Shown in pieces: positions 52,559-60,961 of a DNA stretch of 64,000 nucleotides. The DNA comes from Clostridiales bacterium (lineage in GTDB: Bacteria > Bacillota > Clostridia > Lachnospirales > Anaerotignaceae): NCBI GenBank assembly GCA_018364635.1, contig JAGZLR010000008.1, positions 1 through 64,000 of the forward strand, given 5' to 3'. The notes under the pieces were generated by a model, which was not told the origin of the DNA, made no database searches, and saw nothing but the letters and a program-made list of their open reading frames with translations. The position numbers were made by a program, and so were the translations under genes. The stretch's first letter is position 1. Each line of letters starts with the position of its first letter.

Positions 52559-53656
52559 TTATTTTGCACGAACTTCTGCCTGGAATTTCTCAAAGAGCTC
52601 ATCATTACCGACTTTTTCTCTGATCATTTCATCTACATCAGCTGTTGCATCAACAAGAGTCTGTCTTTCTTCATCTGTTAAGTCAACAACAGTACATCCA
52701 TTATCTTTTAATGTCTGAAGGATCTTTTCATCATAGGAAATAGCAGTTTCCCTCTGGAATTTTGTAGCTTCCTCAGCCGCTGTTCTAATAATTTCCTGAT
52801 CTTCTGCACTCATACCATCCAACAACTCTTTATTCATAAATAAGCAGTGTGGAGAGAATAAATGCTTTGTATTTATAATATATTTATTAACTTCATAGAA
52901 TCTCATTCCATCGATTAATGTGTATGGATTCTCCTGCGCATCAATTGTTTTCTGTTGGAGCGCTGTATAAACTTCACCGAATGCCATTGGAGTTGGGTTA
53001 GCTCCAAGGTCTGTCCAAATCTTCATATGAATATCATTTTCCATTGTTCTGATCTTCATGCCTTTGAAATCTTCTGGTTTTCTCTTTTCATCATTACATG
53101 TTAAGTTACGGAAGCCATTCTCCCACCAGCCAAGGTTATAGGCACCAACAGACTCAACAGAATTTTTAATTTCTGTACCAACTTCACCGTCAAGTACTTC
53201 AAAAGCTCTTTCTCTGGAACCATTAAATGGGAATGGGAAATCACAAAGGTAGTATTCTGGTGCAAAGTTAACAATAGGTCCAGTAGAAAGCATAGCCAAT
53301 TGGATATTACCCATCTGAATTGCTTCAAACTCTTCTCTTTCAGAGCCAAGTTGAGAGTTCTCATAAACTTTACCAGTCATTCTTCCACCGCTTAATTCAT
53401 TACAAACTTCGAGGAACTTATAAGATGCCTGATCAGATGGCACATCTGCTGGAGAGGAATGCGCAAGCTGAAAATCATAAGTCTCACCCTCTGCGACCTC
53501 ACCTTCTGCCTTTGATGCAGAAGCCGCTGCAGAAGTTTCAGCTGATTTGTCTGATGCAGGTGTTGAAGATGAGGACGACGTATCTGAACTACTACATCCT
53601 GCAATGCTTCCTGCTGCTAATGCTGAAACAAGTAATAAAGCCATTCTTTTTTTCAT
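52559..53656 (-). CDS. TRAP transporter substrate-binding lipoprotein DctP (second copy, stand-alone)
   Basis: A 365-residue paralogue of the first binding protein. Lipobox SIAGC (Cys21), a Ser/Ala linker, and the same core MKIRTMENDIHMKIWTDLG and NPTPMAFGEVYTALQQKTID. The N-terminal third and the ligand-side region (SSPADVPSDQASYKFLEV) differ, so its substrate may differ. AAGGGGG precedes ATG 53656. It has its own consensus promoter and a 20-bp terminator and no permease of its own, so it probably shares the dctQ-dctM of the neighbouring unit. Confidence 0.94.
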   Translation of the reverse strand: MKKRMALLLVSALAAGSIAGCSSSDTSSSSSTPASDKSAETSAAASASKAEGEVAEGETYDFQLAHSSPADVPSDQASYKFLEVCNELSGGRMTGKVYENSQLGSEREEFEAIQMGNIQLAMLSTGPIVNFAPEYYLCDFPFPFNGSRERAFEVLDGEVGTEIKNSVESVGAYNLGWWENGFRNLTCNDEKRKPEDFKGMKIRTMENDIHMKIWTDLGANPTPMAFGEVYTALQQKTIDAQENPYTLIDGMRFYEVNKYIINTKHLFSPHCLFMNKELLDGMSAEDQEIIRTAAEEATKFQRETAISYDEKILQTLKDNGCTVVDLTDEERQTLVDATADVDEMIREKVGNDELFEKFQAEVRAK

Positions 53657-53775
53657 GTCATTATCCCCCTTAAAATTAAAAAAAATGAATGAATGAAACT
53701 TACCATTGTGTTTTTTCAAAAATCATAGAACAAAAATGATAATTTTCTTAAAAAACTATGATAAATTTAGTTTAA

Positions 53776-53804
53776 ATTATAGTGTAAAATCAGTATATTG
53801 TCAA
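53776..53804 (-). promoter_or_regulatory. consensus promoter of the second dctP
   Basis: Minus-strand TTGACA (53799-53804), 17 nt, TATAAT (53776-53781): exact sigma-A consensus at both boxes. Leader of about 110 nt. Confidence 0.85.
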
Positions 53805-53819
53805 GATATTTTCAGCACT

Positions 53820-53837
53820 TGGTATGACCATCATACC
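53820..53837. promoter_or_regulatory. candidate GntR/FadR-type operator
   Basis: Two overlapping inverted repeats 16-33 bp upstream of the -35: TGGT-ATG-ACCA (53820-53830) and GGTATGA-CCA-TCATACC (53821-53837). TGGTNNNACCA is the usual core for FadR-subfamily GntR regulators of sugar-acid genes. The position suits an activator site or an upstream repressor site. Confidence 0.55.
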
Positions 53838-53883
53838 TATCATTTATTTTTCATTATTAATTATGTCAAAAATTGTATACAAC

Positions 53884-53917
53884 AAAAAACCTCCCTTTTA
53901 TGTTAGGGAGGCTTTTT
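53884..53917 (-). terminator. terminator after yajC
   Basis: CCTCCCT pairs with AGGGAGG, extended by A/T pairs, with a T run on the minus strand. It lies 12 nt after the yajC stop. Confidence 0.82.
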
Positions 53918-53928
53918 CAATATTTATA

Positions 53929-54447
53929 TTATTTCTTTTCTTCTATATTAACCGGCGTCTCAGAAGAAGTCTCTGATGCAGTTTCTTCTTTCTTTCCTAA
54001 ACCAAAAAGTCCTTTTTTCTTTGGTGGTTCAGGCTTTTCTTCTTCCTTATTTGTCAAGTTTGGCTCTTTTTTCATTGCAACTTCTGATTTAAGAACTGGA
54101 ATTAAAACGCTTTTATTTACACCCATCTCTACAATGTAGCATTCTGCAGTAATATCAGCAATTTTACCAAACATACCTGTATTCAAGAGAATAGAATCTC
54201 CAACTTGCAGTTTTGAACGCATTTCCTGCATTTCTCTTTCTCTTTTTCTCTGAGGTTTAATTGAGAAGAAGTAGAAAACACCAAAAATTACGATACAGTA
54301 CATAATCACCATTGACATTGGACTGCTCATAAAACCACCAGATGGTGCTGCACCTGCCGCCGCACTGGTAGCTGCTGATGCTGCATTAGCTGCGCCTGAA
54401 GGATCCACCTTTGTGTTTGTAGCCAGCATAATTAAAAACTGATTCAT
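53929..54447 (-). CDS. yajC: preprotein translocase accessory subunit YajC
   Basis: A 172-residue protein with an Ala/Ser-rich N-terminus, one membrane helix (about 46-63) and the family motif FFSIKPQRKREREMQEM followed by GDSILLNTGMFGKIADI. YajC works with SecDF at the Sec channel. The C-terminal tail (about 60 residues, Glu/Lys/Pro-rich) is longer than in E. coli. AAAGGAGAG precedes ATG 54447. It follows tgt by 106 nt; tgt-yajC is a very common pair. Confidence 0.93.
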   Translation of the reverse strand: MNQFLIMLATNTKVDPSGAANAASAATSAAAGAAPSGGFMSSPMSMVIMYCIVIFGVFYFFSIKPQRKREREMQEMRSKLQVGDSILLNTGMFGKIADITAECYIVEMGVNKSVLIPVLKSEVAMKKEPNLTNKEEEKPEPPKKKGLFGLGKKEETASETSSETPVNIEEKK

Positions 54448-54470
54448 TTTTATATCTCTCCTTTAAATAA

Positions 54471-54497
54471 AATGAGCCATTGGAAAAAATGCTCATT
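54471..54497 (-). terminator. probable terminator between tgt and yajC
   Basis: AATGAGC pairs with GCTCATT around a 13-nt loop, followed by a T-rich tail on the minus strand. The short stem suggests partial termination. Confidence 0.5.
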
Positions 54498-54553
54498 ATT
54501 GAATAATATATCTATTATATAGAAATCCATTTACCTCGTCAAGGTACCATTTA

Positions 54554-55690
54554 CTATTTTACATTACTCTCTAAAAAGCCTTCCAATCTCATTTTCTTAT
54601 ATTCAGCAAAATTATCGTTATCTAAAGACTCTCGTATTTCTTCCATCATATGGTTAAAAAAGTATAGATTATGTAATACACATAATCGCATAGCAAGCAT
54701 CTCTTTTGCTTTAAATAAGTGCCTGATATAAGCTTTAGTATATCTCTGACAAGCAGGACAATGACACTCATCTGAAATTGGGGTATCATCTAACTCATAT
54801 TTTGCATTCCATAAATTTAATTTTCCATGATTGGTATAGACGTGTCCGTGACGACCGTTTCTTGCCGGCAAAACACAATCGAAAAAGTCTACTCCTCTTT
54901 CCACTGCTTCCAAAATATTTTCTGGCGTTCCAACTCCCATCAAATAAGTCGGTTTATTTTGAGGTAGGTAAGGAACTACCTCTTCCAAAATATAATACAT
55001 TTGCTGATGCGTCTCCCCTACTGCCAACCCACCAATCGCATACCCATCTAAATCCAACTGGGAAATCTGCTTGGCATGTTCCACTCTAATATCAGAAAAA
55101 ATTGCTCCTTGATTGATACCAAAAAGCATTTGTTTTTTATTGATCGTGTTGTCCAGACTATTTAGCCTGTCCAATTCCTTTTTGGAACGATAAAGCCAAC
55201 GTGTCGTACGAGCAACAGACTGTGCAACATAATCGCGATCAGCCAATGCTGGTATACATTCGTCAAAAGCCATCGCAATTGTAGAAGCCAAATTAGATTG
55301 AATTCTCATACTTTCTTCTGGTCCCATAAAAATTCTGTGTCCATCAATATGGGAGGCAAACGTAACTCCTTCTTCTTTGATTTTACGCATAGAAGCAAGA
55401 GAAAACACTTGAAACCCTCCAGAATCTGTCAGAATAGGTCTATCCCAAGCCATAAATTTATGCAGACCACCTAATTTTTTTACTACTTCATCCCCAGGCC
55501 TCAAATGAAGATGGTAGGTATTAGATAGTTCGACTTGACAACCGATTCGCTCCAAATCTTCTGTGGAAACAGCTCCTTTAATAGCCGCCAGTGTTCCCAC
55601 ATTCATAAATACCGGCGTTTGAATGACTCCATGTGGAGTAGTAAACACACCACGCTTTGCCCTGCCGTTCACCTTTAATAACTGGTACAT
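54554..55690 (-). CDS. tgt: queuine tRNA-ribosyltransferase
   Basis: Exchanges guanine 34 in GUN-anticodon tRNAs for a queuosine precursor. The 378-residue protein has DSGGFQVFS (catalytic loop), GGLAVGE, DCVLPARNGRHG, and a zinc site with CHCPACQRYTKAYIRHLFK and a downstream histidine. GGAG is 6 nt before ATG 55690; the longer frame begins at a TTG inside that site. The queuosine synthesis genes queA and ruvB, often upstream, are not next to it here. Confidence 0.95.
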   Translation of the reverse strand: MYQLLKVNGRAKRGVFTTPHGVIQTPVFMNVGTLAAIKGAVSTEDLERIGCQVELSNTYHLHLRPGDEVVKKLGGLHKFMAWDRPILTDSGGFQVFSLASMRKIKEEGVTFASHIDGHRIFMGPEESMRIQSNLASTIAMAFDECIPALADRDYVAQSVARTTRWLYRSKKELDRLNSLDNTINKKQMLFGINQGAIFSDIRVEHAKQISQLDLDGYAIGGLAVGETHQQMYYILEEVVPYLPQNKPTYLMGVGTPENILEAVERGVDFFDCVLPARNGRHGHVYTNHGKLNLWNAKYELDDTPISDECHCPACQRYTKAYIRHLFKAKEMLAMRLCVLHNLYFFNHMMEEIRESLDNDNFAEYKKMRLEGFLESNVK

Positions 55691-55777
55691 AACAATCTCC
55701 AATCTTTAATATTCTTTCGTTATTCTATCCTTTTTTCCATGAGTTTTCAAGGCTTTTTCATTCTAAAAAATTATGAC

Positions 55778-55806
55778 TTTCTTCTTTGTTACATTTTCTG
55801 TATAAT
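55778..55806 (+). promoter_or_regulatory. putative promoter of the THUMP methyltransferase
   Basis: TTTCTT (55778-55783), 17 nt, TATAAT (55801-55806). The -10 is perfect, the -35 weak. Confidence 0.5.
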
Positions 55807-55835
55807 AGAGAAAACGGATAGAAAGGACGAGTCAT

Positions 55836-56972
55836 ATGTCAAAACTGCAACTGATTGCGACAACTACCTTTGGATTGGAAGCTGTTGTAAAAAGAGAACT
55901 TATAGCACTTGGGTTTGAAGATATTCATGCTTTTGATGGAAAAGTAGAATTTTCCGGAGATGAGTCTGCTATTGTAAAAGCAAATCTTTGGCTGCGCTGT
56001 GCCGGAAAAGTTTTAGTAAAATTAGGGGAATTTAAAGCCACATCTTTTGAAGACCTTTTTCAAAAGACAAAAGCATTGCCATGGGAAGATTGGATTCCTG
56101 TTGATGGAAAATTTACTGTAACCGGAAAAAGTGTTAAATCAACGCTTCATAGTGTTCCAGACTGCCAAGCAATTGTGAAAAAAGCTGTCGTAGAAAAATT
56201 AAAAACAAAATACAATGTTGATTGGTTTGATGAAACCGGTGCTGACTATACCATACAGGTTGCGCTGTTAAAAGATGTTGCCACATTAACCATAGATAGC
56301 TCTGGAGCTAGCCTTCACAAACGAGGATATAGAGCAGAAGCTGTAACTGCGCCTCTAAAAGAGAGTATGGCAGCTGCTATGATTAATTTAAGTTACTGGA
56401 AACGAGACCGCATCCTTTTAGATCCTATGTGCGGGTCTGGCACAATCCCTATTGAAGCAGCACTGATGGCTCGCAATATCGCTCCTGGTCTAAATAGAAA
56501 ATTTGCCTCGGAAAATTGGGAACGCATTGGTACACAGTGCTGGAAACAGGAACGAAAAAATGCATACGCCTCTATTGATTATGACTGCAATCCTATGATT
56601 TTCGGCAGTGACATTGATCCTCAGGCTATAGAAACTGCCAAAGAAAATGCAGAAAAAGCAGGCGTTGATGACTGTATCCATTTTGAGGTAAAAAGGTGTC
56701 AGGAAATTCATCTTCCTGGAGAGTATGGCTGCCTAATTTCCAATCCTCCTTATGGTGAGAGAATTGGAGAATTAAAAGAAGTAGAAAACTTATATCGTTC
56801 TTTAGGAGCTCTAATGAACAATAATCGTACTTGGTCTACGTATATCATCACTTCTATGGAATATTTTGAATCTTTGTTCGGCAGGAAAGCCGATGCAAAA
56901 CGAAAATTATTTAATGGACGGATTAAAGTTGATTATTATCAATTTTATGGACCTCGTCCACCAAAAAAATAA
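55836..56972 (+). CDS. THUMP-domain rRNA guanine-N2 methyltransferase, RlmL/YpsC-like
   Basis: A 378-residue SAM methyltransferase. N-terminal THUMP RNA-binding domain (about 1-160), UPF0020 methyltransferase domain with DPMCGSGTIPIEAAL and catalytic NPPYGERIGE. The family includes RlmL N-terminal half and B. subtilis YpsC, which methylate 23S rRNA guanine N2; the site is not provable here. GAAAGGACGAG precedes ATG 55836. It is divergent from tgt and ends against a terminator shared with the DUF2161 gene. Confidence 0.9.
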   Translation: MSKLQLIATTTFGLEAVVKRELIALGFEDIHAFDGKVEFSGDESAIVKANLWLRCAGKVLVKLGEFKATSFEDLFQKTKALPWEDWIPVDGKFTVTGKSVKSTLHSVPDCQAIVKKAVVEKLKTKYNVDWFDETGADYTIQVALLKDVATLTIDSSGASLHKRGYRAEAVTAPLKESMAAAMINLSYWKRDRILLDPMCGSGTIPIEAALMARNIAPGLNRKFASENWERIGTQCWKQERKNAYASIDYDCNPMIFGSDIDPQAIETAKENAEKAGVDDCIHFEVKRCQEIHLPGEYGCLISNPPYGERIGELKEVENLYRSLGALMNNNRTWSTYIITSMEYFESLFGRKADAKRKLFNGRIKVDYYQFYGPRPPKK

Positions 56973-56973
56973 G

Positions 56974-57007
56974 AAAACACCCCGTACTTATTTGTTCGGG
57001 GTATTTT
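56974..57007. terminator. terminator after the THUMP methyltransferase
   Basis: ACCCCG pairs with CGGGGT, extended by A/T pairs, and ends in TTTTC. It overlaps the stop of the convergent DUF2161 gene and may act both ways. Confidence 0.7.
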
Positions 57008-57719
57008 CTATTTGTTCTGCTTTTTTCCGATAATAAGAAATTAATTTCCCATATCTTCTGTCTAAAAGAAAATCTTGTCCCTCCTTTCCGACAGTATAAA
57101 TCCCTTTTGAAACTTTCTCGTACCAATGGTAAAAATTTTTCGACAAAATTGATGTCTGCTTTGTATCATATCCAAAACTCTTCAATTCTTTGGCACTAGT
57201 TTTTCCCAGTCGCTCTACAACACACAGCATTTCTATTGCCTGCTCCATATATGCCGTAACAATTTTTTTTCTACTCATCCCCCCTTCATTCATTTCTTCT
57301 GTTCGCCCTTCAAATTCTCGAAGAAGAGCGCTCTTCTTCTTTTTATTTTTTCTTCCCATTCCCTGATCTGGCTCCAAATGTACGTTTACCATTTTAACAG
57401 GGCTATCCATTGCTACAGTAATCAGCCCGAGATCTAACCGTTTTAGTAACCGCAACATATTTCGCCATTGGCTATCATTCTGTGCTTTTGTTGGCCGCGG
57501 AATACAGACATATACTTGGTCGCTCATTGTTTGCCTATCAATGGCCTGATATAATAGCTTCATCTGAAAATTACGTTTTAATTCAATAAGAACGATCTCT
57601 TCTCCCCGTACTGCCATAATATCACAGTTTTTTACTTCACTGCGCACATCAAATCCTTGTTCTAATAAAAAATTAGCAACAGGCCTGTATAAATCCTTTT
57701 CCAAAATCTTTTTATCCAT
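56988..57719 (-). CDS. DUF2161 family protein with PD-(D/E)xK-type fold
   Basis: A 243-residue protein annotated in relatives as a DUF2161 phosphodiesterase. A PD-(D/E)xK-like core is visible: CDIMAVRGEEIVLIELKRN (about residues 33-51), with Asp and the ExK pair. The C-terminal part (TSAKELKSFGYDTKQTSILS) looks like a winged helix. No biochemical role is known to me. AGGG precedes ATG 57719, inside the end of the peptidase gene (8-bp overlap). No defence genes surround it, so a housekeeping role is more likely than restriction. Confidence 0.8.
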   Translation of the reverse strand: MDKKILEKDLYRPVANFLLEQGFDVRSEVKNCDIMAVRGEEIVLIELKRNFQMKLLYQAIDRQTMSDQVYVCIPRPTKAQNDSQWRNMLRLLKRLDLGLITVAMDSPVKMVNVHLEPDQGMGRKNKKKKSALLREFEGRTEEMNEGGMSRKKIVTAYMEQAIEMLCVVERLGKTSAKELKSFGYDTKQTSILSKNFYHWYEKVSKGIYTVGKEGQDFLLDRRYGKLISYYRKKAEQIENTPNK

Positions 57720-58968
57720 TATTCTTTTCCCTAGACATAAACGCTTCAATTTCTTCTGTTGTCTTAATTAACCCCTCTGACAGATTACAAAAACCATCTT
57801 CTGTCACTAACACGTCATCCTCAATACGGATTCCGATTTCCCATTCTTCAATGTATAGCCCAGGCTCTACTGTAAGAACCATCCCTTTTTCTAGAACGGT
57901 TTCCTGTGTTTTACCTACATCATGCGTCTCAGCACCTAAAAAATGACTGACATTATGGAAATAATAACGGTTCAACTCTTCTTTTTGATGAATCAAACCA
58001 ATTTCTGTCAGTTTTTCCACATAAAATTCTCGCAAAATTTCATTTAGTCTGCTATAGCGTACACCAGGACGGATTGCATCCATCACTCTCTTTTGACCTT
58101 CTAACACAATATCATAAACCATTTTTTGTTTTTCTGTAAACTTACCACTAACTGGAAACGTTCGTGTCAAATCCCCATTGTACCATTTTACCTGCGCCCC
58201 AACATCGCATAGAATGAGATCATTTCCTCCTGTTCTACAGTTATTCTCACTGTAGTGCAAAATTGTACCATTTTTTCCTGAAGCTGTAATTGATGGAAAA
58301 GCTTTCTCCTTAATCCCGTTTTTGCGCAAAATAAAATCAAAATACGCCTCGATCTCATATTCCATCATTCCTGATGACGCATAACGCATCATCTCCTGAA
58401 TACCTTCGCTTGTGATATTGATCGCCTTCTGAATTAACTGAATTTCATAAGGCGCTTTTTTCTGCCGTAGCCTAGAACATTCTGTATATATATCTTTCAC
58501 TATAATCGCAGGCATTCTTTTTTTTAGTTCCTGTGCAAACAAAAAAGCTGGTGTGCTTACTTCCTCCCATAGATCCCAAGTACGATTTTCTAAATCAAGG
58601 TATACTGTTGTAATTTGATTTTGAAATATATAGCTTGCAAAGTCGTCCAAGAAGCTATCTATATATTGGATTGTTTCTATTCCTGTTAAATCTTTTGCTT
58701 CCTGTTTTGTAAGGTTTGCACCAACCCATCGTGCCAATTCTCCATTGTCTCTTTCAATATACAAAACTTCCTTTTGCTTCGATAAAAACAATATCTCTTT
58801 CTGCCTATCACTGCCTGTCGCATAATAAAAATTTCTATCTGGAGAAAATGGATAATTTTCATCGCCTCTTTTCTTTGGTGCTGTCCCTGCAAATAGTACT
58901 AATACAGAGGTAGAATCTAAAAAATCCGCTAATTTTTTCCTATTTCCAACAAAAAAAAGTTCTGACAT
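57712..58968 (-). CDS. M24 family Xaa-Pro aminopeptidase
   Basis: A 418-residue metallopeptidase (PepP-like) that removes N-terminal residues preceding proline. N-terminal aminopeptidase P domain, then the pita-bread catalytic domain: DVGAQVKWYNGDLTRTFP with the two metal Asp, HNVSHFLGAETHDVG with the metal His, VEPGLYIEEW and IRIEDDVLVTEDG with metal Glu. All five ligands appear present. GGAAG precedes ATG 58968. The DUF2161 gene overlaps its end by 8 bp, so they form a two-gene unit. Confidence 0.92.
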   Translation of the reverse strand: MSELFFVGNRKKLADFLDSTSVLVLFAGTAPKKRGDENYPFSPDRNFYYATGSDRQKEILFLSKQKEVLYIERDNGELARWVGANLTKQEAKDLTGIETIQYIDSFLDDFASYIFQNQITTVYLDLENRTWDLWEEVSTPAFLFAQELKKRMPAIIVKDIYTECSRLRQKKAPYEIQLIQKAINITSEGIQEMMRYASSGMMEYEIEAYFDFILRKNGIKEKAFPSITASGKNGTILHYSENNCRTGGNDLILCDVGAQVKWYNGDLTRTFPVSGKFTEKQKMVYDIVLEGQKRVMDAIRPGVRYSRLNEILREFYVEKLTEIGLIHQKEELNRYYFHNVSHFLGAETHDVGKTQETVLEKGMVLTVEPGLYIEEWEIGIRIEDDVLVTEDGFCNLSEGLIKTTEEIEAFMSREKNNG

Positions 58969-59088
58969 CTTTATACTTCCTTTCTATCAATAAAAATTTA
59001 ATTCGTCATACCTGAAAGGCCATAGAAAAAAATCGATTCACATGTTACAATCAAGTATAGCAATTATTTTTTAAGGAGATGATTACTT

Positions 59089-60234
59089 TTGGACCCCGTC
59101 AGTATATTACATTGCTCTGACTATACGTATCATTCCGTTCGTTCAGCACTTGCGCGTTCTATCGAAATGTTAGGGGGCATTGATCGATACATCAGCAAAG
59201 GGGATACTGTCTTTCTAAAACTAAATCTTGTTATGGCTAAAAAGCCAGAATCCGCTGCAACTACCCATCCGATATTTGTTCAAGCCTTAGGAGATCTCCT
59301 CAAAGAGTTTGGGGCTACTGTTATTTTAGGCGATAGTCCAGGCGGTCCCTATAACGAATTTTTACTAAAACAAGTGTACAAGATCTGTGGTATACAGTCA
59401 ATTGCTGAAAAAAGCGGTTTTCTATTAAATTTCAACACAAAATCTACTGAAGTGTCTCATCCGTCAGGTGAAATCTTAAAAAAACTGACTGTCACAGATT
59501 CCATTCGACATGTAGATAAAATTATTTCTGTGGGGAAATTAAAGACTCACGGCATGATGAAAATGACTGGTGCTGTAAAAAATATGTTTGGCATCATTCC
59601 AGGTACAATGAAAGCGGAATACCATTTAAATCGACCAGATTTAGATTTATTTGCCCAGGGGCTTATTGATATTTGTCTCTACAGCAATCCCTGTCTCTCT
59701 TTTTTAGACGGTATTATCGCCATGGAAGGAGATGGCCCAACTTCTGGTATACCGAGACATCTAGGCGTCATTTGCGCCTCAGCTAATCCTTTTGAACTGG
59801 ATTTTGCTGCTGCTTCCCTGATCTGCCCACATCCAGAAACGATTCCCACCATCCGCCACTGTATCCGCCGCAGGCTGTGCTCTTCGTCTCTTTCAGAAAT
59901 TCAATTCATCGGAGACACACCAAAACAGTTTATGGTATCTGATTTTAAGATGCCCCAAGTAAAAAACATTAATCCGCTTAAAAATAAACTTCCATCATTT
60001 TTGGAAGACTACATCAATCATGCACTCCAACCGCGGCCTGTTTTTTGTCACACGCAATGCATTAGCTGTGGTGATTGTCTTGTTGCCTGTCCGCCGAAAG
60101 CTATCTCCTTTCAAAAGAAAAAGCCGGTTGTCAATTACGCTCAGTGTATTCGCTGTTTTTGTTGTCAAGAACTCTGTCCGCAAAAAGCTGTAGAAATCTA
60201 TCGGCCATTCTTATTTCGTCTTATCTCTAAGTAA
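59089..60234 (+). CDS. DUF362 domain protein with two C-terminal 4Fe-4S clusters
   Basis: A 381-residue protein: DUF362 domain (about 1-290, with NLVMAKKPESAATTHP and KLKTHGMMKMTGAVKNMFG) and a bacterial ferredoxin tail with CISCGDCLVACPP and CIRCFCCQELCPQKA, enough for two [4Fe-4S] clusters. A likely electron-transfer role in anaerobes; substrate unknown. AAGGAG lies 10 nt before TTG 59089. An ATG just upstream is in another frame, so TTG is the start. It has its own terminator, and ytaF follows on the same strand. Confidence 0.85.
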   Translation: MDPVSILHCSDYTYHSVRSALARSIEMLGGIDRYISKGDTVFLKLNLVMAKKPESAATTHPIFVQALGDLLKEFGATVILGDSPGGPYNEFLLKQVYKICGIQSIAEKSGFLLNFNTKSTEVSHPSGEILKKLTVTDSIRHVDKIISVGKLKTHGMMKMTGAVKNMFGIIPGTMKAEYHLNRPDLDLFAQGLIDICLYSNPCLSFLDGIIAMEGDGPTSGIPRHLGVICASANPFELDFAAASLICPHPETIPTIRHCIRRRLCSSSLSEIQFIGDTPKQFMVSDFKMPQVKNINPLKNKLPSFLEDYINHALQPRPVFCHTQCISCGDCLVACPPKAISFQKKKPVVNYAQCIRCFCCQELCPQKAVEIYRPFLFRLISK

Positions 60235-60235
60235 T

Positions 60236-60264
60236 AAAAGCGGGGAATCTACTTTCCCGCTTTT
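60236..60264 (+). terminator. terminator after the DUF362 gene
   Basis: AAAAGCGGGGAA pairs with TTTCCCGCTTTT (one G-U pair) around a 5-nt loop, with a short T run. Confidence 0.8.
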
Positions 60265-60316
60265 AGCAAAAATTATTTCTATGCATAGAATAACACAAAA
60301 AGACTTGAGGTATTCT

Positions 60317-60961
60317 ATGCTCACTGTATTACTCTTTTCTTTTATCCTAAGCATTGACGCATTAGGCATCGGTATTTCCTATGGTCTTAGAAAAATCACC
60401 CTTCCTCTTGCAGCTAAAATGATTATTGCCCTTATGACGCTGGTCATCACCAGCACATCTCTTGTATTCGGCAAAATATTAATTGAATTTTTTCCTGCCA
60501 TCATCTGTACGTTCCTAGGAGCTTTGCTTCTTTTATTAATGGGCATATACTTTATTGTACAAAGTTTTCGTCCTGAAATACAAGAGCCGCAGCCTACCAA
60601 AAAAGAAACTGTTCATATGCTTTTAATTCGCTCTTTGGGCATTACAGTTAAAATTATCCATACACCAATAACCTGTGACCAAAATCATTCAAAAATTATT
60701 GAGCCTGTAGAGGCGCTTTTTTTAGGCGCTGCTTTATCTCTAGATTCCTTCGGCACAGGCATAGGTATCAGCGCTATGGGATTATTTTCACCCTTCATTC
60801 CAGTCTTTACCAGTATCTTCCAACTAATATTTCTTGTTTTGGGGATAAAAAGCGGCGAAAAGTTATTATTTATTCGATATATCAGTGAGCAGTTCTGGAC
60901 CAGACTCTCTGGAACTATCTTGATCTTCATTGCATTCTGCCGACTCTTCCATTGTTTCTAA
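60317..60961 (+). CDS. ytaF: sporulation membrane protein YtaF (MntP-like)
   Basis: A 214-residue membrane protein with about six helices, related to the MntP manganese exporter. Family pair of acidic-helix motifs: LSIDALGIGISYG near the N-terminus and LSLDSFGTGIGISAMG in the second half. GAGG lies 6 nt before ATG 60317, so the earlier ATG at 60281 is not used. YtaF is a sporulation protein in B. subtilis. Its last 96 bp overlap the comF gene on the other strand. Confidence 0.85.
   Translation: MLTVLLFSFILSIDALGIGISYGLRKITLPLAAKMIIALMTLVITSTSLVFGKILIEFFPAIICTFLGALLLLLMGIYFIVQSFRPEIQEPQPTKKETVHMLLIRSLGITVKIIHTPITCDQNHSKIIEPVEALFLGAALSLDSFGTGIGISAMGLFSPFIPVFTSIFQLIFLVLGIKSGEKLLFIRYISEQFWTRLSGTILIFIAFCRLFHCF

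Noticed and set aside
59078..59088. ATG just before the DUF362 gene as its start
   Set aside because: It has good spacing to AAGGAG but is out of frame with the DUF362 protein. The TTG at 59089 is in frame.
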